A stretch of 64,000 bases of DNA from Microvelia longipes (GCA_018340805.1 JACMZG010001908.1:31795513-31859512); one strand, 5' to 3'; counted from the stretch's first letter, positions 49,786 through 63,251 are shown. The notes: generated from the sequence alone by a model not told the origin. Translations and numbers: made by a program.

Positions 49786-52700
49786 TCAGTCCTTTGTTAA
49801 TTTATTATAAGATATTATTTACTACATCGATTATTTAAAGATATTAACAATAAGATAAGTGAATGATAATTAAAAAAACAAACCATGTATCTAACTAAAA
49901 CGTTTTTTAAAAGATCAACAGAACAAACAAGGTATTAAATCAGGTATTTAAACAATAGTTTAAAACAGTTTTGAATTGACCATTTGACATGATGAGTATC
50001 CTAGTCTTTACTTGTTTTCTTAGCTTCTGTGTTTTTTAAAGTTAATGCAGGTTTGTTTAAAATTAATTTGAATTGGTCTACTCACAATATAATATAATCA
50101 ATCTTTTATTAATCTTTTTACTTCATTCTAATTATGATTACTTTTATTGAGTTAGGATTGCTCCAAATACTACTAATATTTGTTAGTTGTACTTTGGTAT
50201 TATGCCTATACTTTATTATTTCTCATAATGTTTTGTCCAAGGTCCTCTAAAATTAACATAGAGATCCTTGTTCACAGCAATCTAAAACATGGAGTCTGAC
50301 ATAGAAATCTTTATATTGGCTTAAAATATCCAGTGTGACATCAAATCAATTTTAGAAATTATTTATTATACTAAATAGCTGTAAAAGGTTTAAAAAAATA
50401 CTAAGTAAAAAATGCAAAGTAATGCATAATCCATACATTTGTTTTTTACGTATGCATAATAAATGTATTGCTTGTTTTACATTTTATTTATTTCGTCTTT
50501 GTCTTCATTTAATTTGGATTTAATTTTAATTCTAATTTAATCAAACTTGCATTCATCCTCAATCATTGCATTCGTACTAAAAACTGTTTTAACCTATATG
50601 AATTTAATTTTAATACATTTGTTGTTATTTTGCTCATTTTTAACTGAAGTTTTTTATATCAAATATTTATTTGATGTTTTATTTCATTTTTATTGTTTAA
50701 TTCTACAATTTTAATTTTTCAATACAAAACTTCTAGTATATTTATGTTAAATTTAAAAACTTAATCATTGGAATGCATATACAAAATTAAAACATCAATA
50801 AATACCTCTATAAAATTCATAAGAGAATAAATTTATTTGTGTATCTTATTTATGATACGTAGTAGTTATTTTGATTAAATTAAACTTTTGTTTAATTTAA
50901 TTTAAATTCCTTTTTAAATCAAATAATATAACAAGGAGAAAACAAAAATTGTTAATATTTAAGAAGTTTTGCCTTTTTAGTAAATTTTCTTTAATACAAT
51001 TAAAAGAATTTAAGAAATTGGAGAAATTGATAATTTTAAAAAAGCAATGAAATAACTTAAAAATGTAATATATTAGTTATAGTCTTACTCATTTGATTAA
51101 TATTAATAGATTACTCAACTTGCTAGTTATATTTTGAAACTAATATAAATAAATTTAAATGATATAAATAATAATGTTATATAACCGTTTACTGATTTTA
51201 TCTTTTTTAAATAAAATAAACAATTTTTGTAAAATTTTGGTCTTATAGAAGTTTAATAAAAATATGCAGTGTGAGCCTAGGTTTGAGATATTCTCTAAGT
51301 TTGCAATAAATGATTATTAAGTATACCACATAACTAAGTATTAGATATACTACATTGAAATGGGTTAGATAAAATCAGTGCTTTGTCATTAAATTTATAC
51401 TTCTTGTTAATTTTTTTCTATGACTGGGCCAGCCTGCATAAAATAAAAATAAACATAGAACAAGTTATTTTTTAAATGATAGATTCTGCATTAAATGTGT
51501 ATTATAATTATTAATGATAAAATTATTTTTTTATAAAAATGTATATTAACATTTTTCGTCTGTTTGTATATAATATTGTGTATATTTAATTGGATTAAGG
51601 ATAAAGTTAAAATAACGATAGAGTGATCAAGTCTGCTTCATTAAAAAAAGAGTTATAATTTTTCATCATAGGGAAAAAATGACTTTTAGTCAATTTTTAT
51701 TATAATTGAAGTTTTAGTTCCAAGAAGTTAAGTAGTAGTATTGCAACTTAATAGACATAAATAAATGCATTAATCTAACTACAGCCATCATAATTTCCTT
51801 AATCAATGTTGATTTAGATCAACATAGCTTGCTCTAAAATTCAGATCACTCTATTATAATGTTAAAAAAGATAAAAAAATAATTAAAAAATTATATTCAA
51901 ATACCTAAATTAATATAAAAAATGATTTGCTAATTTGCCAAATATTTTATACTAAAAAATTATAGATTAAATTAATATAGAGTTGTAATAAGCTTTCATA
52001 ATTAGTTTCTGAATTTTTGAAGGTATTTTCTTTTCTTTAAGTCCTTATTTTGTATGACCTTTATTTTTGGAACAGTTTTTTAATTAATTTTTATTATAAG
52101 TTTTTTTAAAAAGAAATGTTTATGTTAATGATATTTTATTGTCGTTTGTTAACCAGTTTGTTTTAAATGGCTTAGAAGAGCTTTTGTGTTATTTTAATTC
52201 TAATTTTACAAATAAAGAATTTATTCTAATTTTTATTTTAGTTACTAATGATGAAAGAGCTGTTTTATTCTTTTAGCAGTATATCTTATTGAACATGATA
52301 AATGAACATGGAATGTGAAATCCTTAGTTTTAGTAAAATATTTTTATAACAAAAATGTATTTGATAAAATATGACTGAAAAAATAATATCTAAGAATGAC
52401 CCATTTTACTTATTCATTCTCCTACAATATAAATGGGCGGGAGAAAGGAATGGATTACCAAATGTTTCTGGCCACTCATCCAAAATTGATTTAAACAATA
52501 ATTATTTTAAATGAGCCAGATAAACAATGATATTATTTTAATTTTTATTATTTTTATCTTATTACTAAGATATTATCTTATCTCCTTCACCAAAGCAATT
52601 AATTTCAATCCTTTCCTGGACAGGTATGGAGTAATAAGCTTTGATTTTTAATAATTATAATTAAAACAATTTTTGATTTATTTTGTTCTTATTAAAGTTA

Positions 52701-55110
52701 CTAAGTATTTTACTTATTATTTATGATCTGATTGCACCAAATATTTATTCCATTACTTAGATCATTAGTGGAATTAAAATTGTGTATGTCATCTCAATTC
52801 TGTTTTTGAAAATTGAATATTTTGAGTGATAAAAATACAAGAGTAATTATAATAATGGGAAAAGTTTATGTTGGGTTTGCTTTGTATATGTTAATTTTTT
52901 GAGAAAAGGTTTTATTATGTTTTATTGTTGGTTAATGTGTTATCTTAGAAGGATTAAACTATGATTAGATTAGCATTACCCCTGGTTATGATATTGTTTG
53001 AGAAGACAATATTTTGTTTTGCCTACATTACATGAATAAATAAATCCACCTATTTTACTTTTCTTAAACAATAGAATAGAACTAATAATAAATAATAGTT
53101 GTAACATTTTTATTTTGAGACATAAGTGTTTTAAATTATTATTTAACATTTTCGGCCGTTCCAATCAAGACAACAAGTATAAATAAACATTTAGTTTGAG
53201 TTGCTATTTGTTATTTTTTTAAAGACTTTGCTAAGAATAAAAAATGTATTGTTTAAAAGCTTTATCTAATTTTGTACTATAAAAAATTGTAATCAAGTGT
53301 TATAATAATTTTGAGTGAGAACCCTGTGCTTACATTTTGGTATTATTTTAATAAAATAATATAGTAAATAAACTGAATAATATTTCTTGTTAAGGGAAAA
53401 CATTCATGGTGCTTAGTTATAAAATACATGTAAAACTTCAAAATTAAACATATTTTAATGAATACTGGTTGATTATTAAAAAGATATACATTGAAAAAGT
53501 TGATATTAGTTTATTTACTATGTTGTAAATTTTGCTGTGCCTATATCTTTGATATATTTAATTAAACTAAACATATTTCATGGAGTAAATAAAATTATAT
53601 ATACATTAATGTGTAAAGTAAACTATTTCTAAATACACGTAGATTTCCTTGGCTTAGTTTATCAAATTAATAGTTGTAATGTCTTTTCATAAAATTTTCA
53701 TTTTGAAATAATAAATTTACTACATAATTTTTTTTTTATTAATTTCAGATGTGAGAGTGTGGTGAGATTGGAAACTCTATTATAGTCTAGTAAGATAGAA
53801 ATAGGTCTGGGTGAAAGAGAAGTTTAGAAAAAGTTAAAACAACACTAACTTTATAATGGCAATTTGTTACAGTTAAAACCCTCTCTTAGCTGTAGAAATA
53901 AAGAAAAGCATAAAATATCAAAATGAAAGTGATATTATGGATGAAAATACATAATTATTTTTAGTGCATTTCACCTTTTATTCCCAAAAAAAAATGTTGA
54001 CATCAGAACCAATCAGTCCAGTCAATAAAGGGCTGAAAGAGAATTCCATGGATGTTATTAACGTAATTCTACTATTTCACAGGTACTAATAATTTTATAC
54101 TCTGCCATTAAATCATATATTACATAAATTAGGGTACAATATATCGCCTTTCTTATCCTAAAAAATTTCTTACTATCAGTATTTTATATAATTTTATTTA
54201 CTCTATCATTATTTATTACATTAATCTCATTTTAATAAAGTACTAATTTATGAATTTTATAATTTAAATAAAAATGTAACACTGAAAATTTTAATCTCTT
54301 GTTTTAACTCATTATTTTGCCAATAATTTATGAATTAAAACTGTACCTTACGATTATTGTATAAACAAATTTTATTAAACGTTTATTTTGTTTAGAAAAT
54401 GTATTGTTTTCTTTTACTTGGATCGCTGTTTCATTGTCTATGAGAAATTTTTTAAGCCTAAAAATTAGACCATTAAAATAGATCAAAATGTTAAGAGCAC
54501 TTATTTTATTTGGTCATATCCTCATAAATTTTCAAATATATGACTATATTTAAATATATAATCAATATTACTGTTTCTAATCTTTGAGAGAAAGAAAACA
54601 ATATAAGAATGTACTTTTAAACATATTTCAGAAACAGGTTTGAATCCTCTGCATCTAAAGTCTTTCACATCAATATGCTTTTTACCTTTATCAATATGAT
54701 TTCCCCATTTTAGGTAGTGTATATATGAAACCCTTATGATATTGAGTACTAGAACAAAGGTGTAGCCCAGATCAAAGAGGTTTGGAGAGCTGCTATAGAC
54801 TAATGTTAAGATAGTTAACTTAAGTTGAAGAAAACCAAGATACTATTGTAAGCAATTGCAAAGGTATGTGACTGTGAATCAATTTTAATCCATGTGGTAG
54901 CCACGTGATACAAGCATGTATTATGAATTAATACACATCCTACATTTTTTAAAACTCATATTATATGTTTCTTAACTCATGACAGATGATGTTAAGAAAC
55001 ATATGTCATTATAATTGTATGTATTTTGGCATATGTTATCACTATATAGTGACTGATAAATAATAATTATGATTAAAAAGAACATCATGCTAATAAAAAT
55101 AAGTAAATAA
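49786..55110. other. AT-rich DNA downstream of WDR47, no gene seen
   Basis: No coding stretch, element or RNA gene is recognised. At 53722-53748 there is a strong acceptor-like polypyrimidine tract and CAG, followed by a phase-compatible short frame (see findings). A hairpin with 14 bp arms (atatgtttcttaac / gttaagaaacatat) lies at 54963-55004. Confidence 0.6.
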
Positions 55111-55345
55111 CAATAAAATGCCTGTTTTAGGGCCTTTCGACCCATCAGGATATTCACCCTGCAGGAAGAACCTCATGTGGGTTGCGTCTACTACCCTCCA
55201 AGTATCAATTAAAGTTAGCAAAATGTTTTCAATACACATACTATTCATATAATCTTAGAGCATAGCCCAGGCTGCGAACCCTGGACCTCCGGTGCCAAAA
55301 TCGAGTGCCTATATGATAACGGCCGGGGAGGCAGGCATCATGCTA
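55111..55345 (-). mobile_element. tRNA-derived SINE, copy 2
   Basis: On the minus strand the head contains a B-box GGTTCGCAGCC (55270-55280) preceded by ttggcaccggaggtccagg and an A-box-like ggccgttatcatatagg. The body and 3' end (gggtcgaaaggccctaaaac) correspond to copy 1 at 20852-21100. Its B-box is closer to consensus than that of copy 1. Confidence 0.75.
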
Positions 55346-55979
55346 ATGATTCATAAATAAAAGATAGTACTAATGTAAGGATTCATAAATTCATTCATTA
55401 CATTTGTTATATTGCATTATTTTACAAATTAAATTAAATATTGCATACACCATTATACTACAATAGCCCTTTGGTTGACTATTTTACAATTCTTTTAGGG
55501 TAAATGATTATCTATAATTATTTGGCCTACATAATTATCTAAAAATAAGAACATTAAAACTATAGAGTTTCTTATTAAGTAAAGTTGAAACAACAGAAAT
55601 GAAACTTAATTACAGGTAGAGTTCTAAACGATTTCAAATCTTGCTCCTATTGGGTAGGAAGGGTAAGTAATAAAAGAATATGTCTTATATGGTTATTGAA
55701 TAAGTAAATAGGTAATCCATGTTAGAAACATTTTATATCTAGTGTTCTAATGAGTATTATTTTAGCTTAATTTGTCTAAAGCAGATTAAGGCTGTGGACA
55801 TTGATAGGGAATTAAAAATAAATTCATGTGAAAAGTAACACATCACATCCAAGCATTTATTAAGAAAACAAAATAAAAATTAAGAATTAAATCCAACACT
55901 ATTTACCAATATGAGCAATAGTATGATAAAAACATCATAAATAAAAAATTGCTGGCTGTCAAAAGATTGCTACATGCAT

Positions 55980-56215
55980 AATACAGCATACAGTATACAA
56001 GGTGTACCTGACATTCCAAACAGGTTTAGTGTTACAGTAAATAAACAGAATATATTCATTACAAAAGAGAATCTAAGTGTAGAAACAGAATTAATATAGT
56101 AAAGGTGTACGGTAACCACCGTACACCTATAGTGTAATACTGTCGCAAGGTGTACACCTGACGTTCCTAAATAGATACAGGGTGCTTGAGTGCAGAAACA
56201 GTAAACAATTTATTT
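55980..56215. repeat. Degenerate duplication around ggtgtac, with hairpin
   Basis: acaaggtgtacctgacattc (about 55998) and gcaaggtgtacacctgacgt (about 56145) begin two related stretches that each continue into a gtgtagaaacag or gtgcagaaacag motif. Between them a perfect 11 bp hairpin (aggtgtacggt / accgtacacct, 56102-56127) uses the same sequence. It may be a decayed small element. Confidence 0.5.
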
Positions 56216-57604
56216 AGTGAACCAAAGTATAGATTTGTCGTTCTCAAATATATTAAGTTTAAAAGTAGAATACGGAGGTTATTCAATGCCAGATGATTTT
56301 AGTGATACTATAAATTATTTATTGATACTCATTGGTCAACCATTTCGGATACCATAATTTATTCAATATCATTTGTATACCTTACCTAAAAAAATATTTT
56401 GTTTGTTGACATTATTATTATTAGCTCCTTAAAAGATCATAATATGTTAAAAAATTATCTTTCTTCTCTTTAAGATCTCTCATAAACCCCTTAATTTTTA
56501 AAAGCTATACTAAACCTTCACAAACATATTATGCTCAATGCTTTTCATTAAAACTACTATCACTAACCAAATATTATTTGATTTACTTTCCATAAATGCC
56601 AAAACAAAATATATATTTATAATTAGTGATTCATCACAGACAGAAAAATCAAATCTCCTGCATGACCCCAATCTTATTAGCTCATTCAATACTGCAAAGT
56701 GTGTAGAAATAACTTCTTATCGATCAGAGCGTATCTTTCAAACTCTTGGTTTTCCTGATTGTTGAATAAAACATTTGATTTTTAAGAAATTTTCTTTAGG
56801 TTAAACTTATAAAATTTCTCAAGGAGTTTTATTATTTTAAAAGTGAGTGGCTGTTCTCATGAATTTCTAAGAGAAATAACACATAATTTAGAATATTCCA
56901 CCAGATATTGGGCACTAATGAAACACCCGGTAATTTTAATTATTTATTACGATATTTCTGGTCTGGTCTGGTAGAATATTCAATTATGGAGACTAATAAA
57001 ACAAATTATGTATAATTCAGAATATATAACTCTTAATGGAAGTTAATATTTGCATGTTGAATGTGAATGTTTATTTAATGATAATAAGGATCTTTGAAAA
57101 TAATTGATAAAAAATTAAAATAGTATATGACTAAAGAAAGGTTTGTATGCCACTGTAAAGTTAGAGTGATCTCTACTTAACTAAAGTCTACTAGAGAAAC
57201 AAATACGACTCCCTTTAAAGTAGCAAATCCTGCAAGAAAAATGATACTATTCAACATAAAATGAATGAACTTAATGTCCATCATATTCAGTTTGCGGACA
57301 ATATTTTAAAAAATATTTTTTTTAACTGTTTCCAACTTAAAAACTTTATTTGTGATCCCGATGAGTCTTCGTAATTACTAATTAATTTGAAAATTTATTG
57401 ATTTATCTCAAGTTTAAAATACGTTGATAATAAACTAAAAAGTGTTTATGATTAATCAAAACTGAGCGGAAGTTTATCGGACACTATCATCCTTTTACTT
57501 TGGGAAATTCTGACGTCAGAAGGTAAATTTCTTCTCATAATATCATAGCATCATTTATGGCAGACTTGGTTGTTACACGTTAATTTTTTTCGTCTTTGAT
57601 AATC

Positions 57605-57668
57605 CAGGAATATTGTACATTGAGGTACAATATTCCTGACTATAGACTTACTATATTAAGTCTATAGT
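57605..57668. repeat. Two adjacent perfect hairpins
   Basis: caggaatattgtac / gtacaatattcctg (57605-57638, 14 bp arms, 6 nt loop) is directly followed by actatagactta / taagtctatagt (57639-57668, 12 bp arms, 6 nt loop), with no base between them. The surrounding 57470-57960 is AT-rich with TGACGTCA-type motifs at both ends and no credible gene; the 74-codon frame at 57714-57938 is not supported. Confidence 0.9.
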
Positions 57669-58437
57669 TTCATATCTGACGCTAAGTCTGGTTTCAATGT
57701 AATATTATTAAATATGGAACAAAATTTATACCAAACATTCTGTGCCAATGCACAGAATGCAATCATAGCTTATGCTAACTGTGTATGTTTTAATCAAATT
57801 TTTATAGGACTATTAATGTTTTATTTATACAACTTTAGTTTTAATTACTTCGTGCAGACAGCGTGTTTAACAGGTGATCGTATTCCATACGCATTTAATA
57901 CGATCTGGTTCTTCCACCGTATTCAACGAGTCAGATGACGTCATAACGGATCCCGCCAAAGTATCACGTATTTTATTTAGAAGGTTCACTCAGGTTTTAA
58001 GAAAACAAAAAAAAATATACACTTAAATTGTGATTTCTTTGGAGAATAATATAGTTGCACTAGAGGCATTCTAAGTTACACTAAAAAGAATAACATTTGA
58101 AAACTTATGTTGAGAAAACAGGTATTGCTTATGTGAAATAATAGCTCGTCGAAAAGGTTATACGTTTATTACGATCGATTCCCAAGATTCGTAAGCGTAT
58201 CGGGAGAGTGGACAGGATTTAATTCCCTTGTTCTAGCGTATCTAACTGGATACTCATGGTTTTTTGTTCAATTTATTGTTCAATTGAATTGCTCTGTAAG
58301 AAAATGTGATTATTTTTACGGGATCTAAATTTCTTTTGGCATTAGTTATAAATTATTTTTGTTCAAATTAAGTTCGTACATATATCAGTTTTCTGTTGAG
58401 ACAAGGAAATCCAATTCACGCGATATAAAGCGTTGTG

Positions 58438-58479
58438 ATCAATATATCTCTCGTTGTGAACAACAAGAGATATATTGAT
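58438..58479. repeat. Near-perfect 20 bp hairpin
   Basis: atcaatatatctctcgttgt pairs with acaacaagagatatattgat with one mismatch and a 2 nt loop. Confidence 0.9.
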
Positions 58480-58509
58480 TTTTTTCTAAAGATAGTACAC
58501 GTTATTCTG

Positions 58510-58673
58510 CGACACACGTCTAAAATCAGTTAACAGCGGGGGAAAATAATGCGAGGGAGCCAATGAGGTTAGTCCTGTATGTTAAACCACGCTCTCAATT
58601 TCAAATCAGGCCAATATTATGGCCTCCTCAACACTAATTTCCCGCGCTGTCAATTGATTTTAGCTGTGTGTCG
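58510..58673. mobile_element. MITE, ~164 bp, ~50 bp TIRs
   Basis: The left end cgacacacgtctaaaatcag continues to gttaacagcgggg. The right end is the diverged reverse complement (cccgcgctgtcaattgattt, then tagctgtgtgtcg). Similarity extends about 50 bp inward to ggagcc / ggcctcc. There is no internal coding sequence, and a target duplication is not clear. Confidence 0.75.
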
Positions 58674-59299
58674 TACTATAATAAAGCAACAACTATTTGC
58701 ACAAATTCATCGTAATAATTTTAAAATTTGAACCAACATTTGCTAAACAACAAGTTCTTGAAAATTCATCACTGATAGTTTATTATGAGCTCAAAACATT
58801 TTAAAACAAAAATGTATACTAACATTTTGTTTTATTAATTTAAAATAGCATAAATAGAGTTATTAAATAAAATTATTTAATTTTGTTTGAATACATCGAT
58901 AACTTATAAATTATTGTTATCACACATGATAAGAGTGATTTCACGCCAGAACTTTATTTTACTGTACTCGTAGGGGTAAAAAGTCTGCTTTAGGATGAGT
59001 AAAAAGTGCAGTTTAGAGTGAGATTCTTTTTACCCCAGATTCATTACGAAACATAGTGTAGTGCAGTTTAGGGCAGTTTGGAGTAGAATATTAAAACCTC
59101 AAGTCTAAACTAGAGGTTATCAAATACCGTTTAAACAAGTTGGATTCAACCCCAAAGGGGTCGTGTTTTTTTCAACTGTGATATATTTTTGAAATAAATT
59201 TTTAATAAAAATGTATGATCACTTAACTAATTTATGGGATTACAATACTATGCGTTAAATAATTATTTTTTCCGCTAATTTTATTCTATTATAATCATA

Positions 59300-59670
59300 A
59301 AACGTAAAAAAAATCAAGCACGGGTTACCTTGGAACTTACCTTACCATATTGGATTCACTGCGCTCATCCTCACTACTTCGGACTCGCTTCGCTCGTCCC
59401 CAGACTTCAAAACATCTGTTTTTTAGAATAGCAAAATTTGAGCTAAAAATTTATTTTTGAACCAAGTTTTAACTTTCTAGCATAAATACAATGGGGGTTT
59501 CAATGATAACAGACACACACACACATACAGATAGCTGAGTTTATAAAAGCCACTCATGGGGTGGTTTTTTTCAGTCTTTATAAAAATCTGAAACGGGTTA
59601 TTCAGGTGGAATCCCGGTTTCAGATTTACAGGGCAAACATAATTCTTTATCCCTATTTACCAACAGTATA
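59300..59670. repeat. Repeat family 2 copy followed by reverse family 1 copy
   Basis: Family 2 at 59310-59410 (cacgggttaccttggaactt, then ttcggactcgcttcgctcg). Family 1 in reverse at 59490-59670 (acagacacacacacacatac block, tcccggtttcagat, agtataagttaggaaaagta). The same adjacency, family 2 followed by reverse family 1, is seen at 16700-17600. Confidence 0.55.
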
Positions 59671-60160
59671 AGTTAGGAAAAGTAAAAAGATTTATGGTTT
59701 CTCTAGAAACCAAACGGACTAGGAGTTATAAAGCGTAAATTAATTCGTAAATTTTCTATAATCAATGCATTTTCCGGTGGAAAAATGACCTCATTATACC
59801 TCTTATGAAAGTCCATTGTGGTGGAAGTCTAGTCCTTAAAAAATATTAGAATAATAGAAATTTCTTAAGGGGGATAACCCAATAAATTGATTTGCCATAG
59901 TGACCCCGTTTATCCCAAAAAAACAAGTCACAAAATTATATGATTAAAATATAGCTAAAGCTATGTTAACACTTACAAATTTAGCAACTATGAGGTTGGA
60001 ACCATGATAATGTGTTCAATTACTTCAAAAATAACTTCAAATTATCTGTGATATTACTCACTTACACTTAACGAGGAAATACTTGAAAACCTACACATTA
60101 GTTTCATTACAGGCATTCGTTCTGTATTGCAAAAACTACTTTCTATCTGTAATCCTGTCA

Positions 60161-60185
60161 ATCGTAAGGTCTGCGACCTTACGAT
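60161..60185. repeat. Perfect 11 bp hairpin with 3 nt loop
   Basis: atcgtaaggtc, then tgc, then gaccttacgat. Confidence 0.95.
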
Positions 60186-61044
60186 AAATCTAATAAAAAA
60201 ATCTAATAATAAACAAATTTAATAATAAGAAAAGCACGATACGAACTAAATCACTCTCATTTGATTAAAAATGTGAAACTGTCGTAAAACTAACATAATA
60301 AGCATGATAAGAAGACGTTAATCTTTTTGATATAAAACACACAAATCACATTATGGCAAGGGTTCAAAATATGATGTTAGCCAACTAGATCCCCCATGGT
60401 CTTTTCACGCTCACCTGCTTTCTGGTAATATTTTGTCTCTAACCCAAAGACAACAAACCAGTTCTAAACTTTCAGTAATAATTTAAGTGATAAAATTTAA
60501 AACTCCTTAGAAATCGCTTCATTTCTGTACATCATGGGGTTAGTTTTGGTAAACGAAGCAAAAGCCAAACTACTTAATTGAATGGGGTATTTCTTAATAA
60601 ACATATGGTATCATCTGATTTAAACCTCCTTTCAATTCATGGAGTTATTATAGTTTTTCGTGATACTAGTAATTTATTTGAATGATAAATATAATATTCT
60701 GTTTATGATTTGTGTATACGTTTTATAATAGTCACATATGTTAAAAAATTTAATTTAAAGCCGTAGAAAAACTGAGTGCTTAATAGTTTTTTTTCAAGAA
60801 AGAAAAATATTTTTTGTATTTCTTGTCGTTAATTAATGTTGCCTAATAGTTATAATATTTAGTGAGTGCGCAAATAATACACAACATACGATGACTCTAT
60901 TTTACTCTAGGTAAGTACCTATCTTTAACTAATTTTATTTCTTATTATTGCCGATATCAGTGTATAACAAAGAATGGGATTAAAAGCTAAGAAAAAAAGA
61001 GGCCTAAAATTAAAGAGGTTATATTTACCGCAAGTTGAAAACGG

Positions 61045-61135
61045 CATTGAAGAATCGGCTACCGTCGATACTAGCTGTTAAATACACAACTATCATATCT
61101 AACAGCAAGTATACGGTAGCTCATTCTTTAAAGAG
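61045..61135. mobile_element. Penelope-like terminal repeat fragment in inverted pair
   Basis: The segment with gaatcggctaccgtcgatac and tagctgtta matches the block at 27330-27362 of the Penelope-like terminal repeat. It is followed by its own diverged complement (taacagcaagtatacggtag, ctcattc), giving a fold-back of about 90 bp. The 84-codon frame crossing it is not a gene. Confidence 0.65.
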
Positions 61136-61373
61136 ACTTAAACTAAAAATATATAGTATATGTGTGTTTGATGAGCGTTGTCAATTCCTGAAGGAAACAC
61201 TGCCAAATGAACCCGCGAGTTCAAACCCTAACCCGTTTTTGGTAGGATTTTCAGTAATTTTCAATTTTACAATACTTTTTTACACATAATCATGTTTTAT
61301 TTTTAAATTACTTTATGTATCGTAAGAACAAATAAATATTCTAGAAAACAATACGAGAGGGCTTTCCGGTCCA

Positions 61374-61376
<3 letters not shown>

Positions 61377-61468
<92 letters not shown>
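61377..61468. repeat. (TA)n microsatellite
   Basis: A pure TA tract of about 90 bp. The minus-strand Tyr/Ile-repeat reading frames here are products of this tract. Confidence 0.97.
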
Positions 61469-61472
<4 letters not shown>

Positions 61473-62029
61473 TAAATATAATATGCACTGTACAAGGGAT
61501 TTTTTTAGGACTTATTTTTTTAATTTGTCATTTTTTCAAATCTTTTTTCTTGAAGGACTCTTCTATTTTTAGGTAATAAGATGTACAGCTTTAGCGTTGC
61601 TTAAACTGAATTATATTTAGCTGTTTTTGTCAGTCTGTATTTGTTAATTACTAAAACACTTGTCTGCCTTGTATAGTAAGAATGAATGTTCTCTACTTTA
61701 GTTAGACTTAATCTATATTAATACTACGAATGAAATTCAAAAGATGATAGCGTCATTTCTTACTGATCAATCTTTTTCTTGATTCAGTTTCCGGTATATC
61801 CTTCACAAAATGCGCTAAAAATTAGCATAAATTGTAATCTATAGGATAAATATGGGCTTTTTCTTTGAAAAATTTGAAAACGCTTCTCCTCAGGTTGCAA
61901 AGCATACATTGGAAACTTAATTAGAAATAGAATGATGAGTACGAATGTACTCATTTCAAACAAAATTCACATGGCTTGCAGAACTCTGCGCCAGAATCAT
62001 TCTGAAGTTCTAAACTTATAAACTGTGAT

Positions 62030-62115
62030 ATGACGATAAAAAATAATCGCCGATAGCAAGATTCTAACCTGGGAGCCTTGGCTCTGAGTATAAAGTGGTA
62101 GTATTTTACTATTAC
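62030..62115 (-). repeat. tRNA-like B-box segment, probable SINE or tRNA-derived remnant
   Basis: On the minus strand GGTTAGAATCT (62059-62069) resembles the tRNA B-box GGTTCGAATCC. It is preceded by agagccaaggctcccagg and followed by tgctatcggcg. No complete cloverleaf with acceptor stem was found by eye, so it is not called a tRNA gene. Confidence 0.35.
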
Positions 62116-63086
62116 TGGTATTCGTTACCATTGTATATAATTTTTAATTTATCCAGTGTTTTTAAATAAATTAAAAATTTTTTTACTAATTTTTTTAAAG
62201 ATATTCCTGCTAAAGAGGGAAATCTGCAGTTTTACACTGAAGGACTTCTGATTAAGAAAATTTTGTATTTTTTCGACTAGTCGTTAACTCTAGAGTCAAG
62301 TAATTCGTAGAATAGTTTCTACCTCAATGATCTATTAATAAAGACGGGCCAGTACTGGTTTCAAGTTTAGTATAAGTTAAAGTAAATTATACAGGAGAAA
62401 CTGGAAGCAGGTTATTAGGAATATCTTCTCGGCTTTTCGCACAATGACGTCATCAAATTAAAATTAACCTTTTAAAATGTATGTTCGTGAAAAGATCCAG
62501 TCTAAATAATGGCGGGGAAACCGACCTTGCTGTGTGCATGACGTCATTATATCTCTCTTACATACCCTACCTACTAAGGACTGTACGTTTAGGATGTCTA
62601 GTATCCTCCAAGATAAAAGAGGTCTCTTTAACCAACCTAGTATTAATATATAAATGATAAGTATGCGTAGGTTGTTATCGTTTCTCTTTTATTTGTGTTA
62701 TCCAACTCTCTTACGAATGCATCCAATAAGTTATACGTCAATCGTGTATTTTCATTTCTGTCCTACTTATTTCTTTAAGTGGTATCATGTCTTGTATGAT
62801 CTTCAAGAGTCGGCCAACTCAGATCTTCATGTAATCAGATCTTACATAAAAGGTTTATTCATAGATTAACAATATTAAAGATGCCCCTACTCCTTACTCG
62901 GCTAACGACGAGCCGTCCCTCTCACTTGCTATGCTATTAAAATCACGTGACTTATTTAAAACCTAGTCATTAGACAACCTTCTTATTTCAACAATAGCCT
63001 TAGGCCATCACTACCCAACCCTGATAACTTTGTTTTTCCCTGAATTTTTTTGCCACCAACACTGCGTTTTGTTGTGAAATTCCTTC

Positions 63087-63251
63087 AGTCATCTGTGTTT
63101 TGTGCGAAAATTTTAATCTTTGTGTACTTTGTAATTAATTTTTATATCAAATTTCGTTCCGTATTCCTCGCTAAAAGAGATCAAAGTTTATTAACCAGTT
63201 TTATTTAGTGCATCAAATTGTTTTTATTTGTTGAAATTTGTTAGAAAAGAG
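63087..63251 (+). promoter_or_regulatory. Possible non-coding first exon of another gene
   Basis: A TCAGTC initiator-like motif (63085-63090) is followed by a leader and a consensus-type donor (aaagag then gtaagag) at 63252. No convincing ATG frame is present, so it would be a 5' UTR exon with coding exons beyond the window. The evidence is two short motifs only. Confidence 0.22.

Noticed and set aside
61303..61495. Tyr/Ile repeat proteins on the minus strand
   Set aside because: Translations of the (TA)n microsatellite.
62030..62115. Functional tRNA gene on the minus strand
   Set aside because: B-box is diverged and no acceptor stem or full cloverleaf could be drawn by eye.
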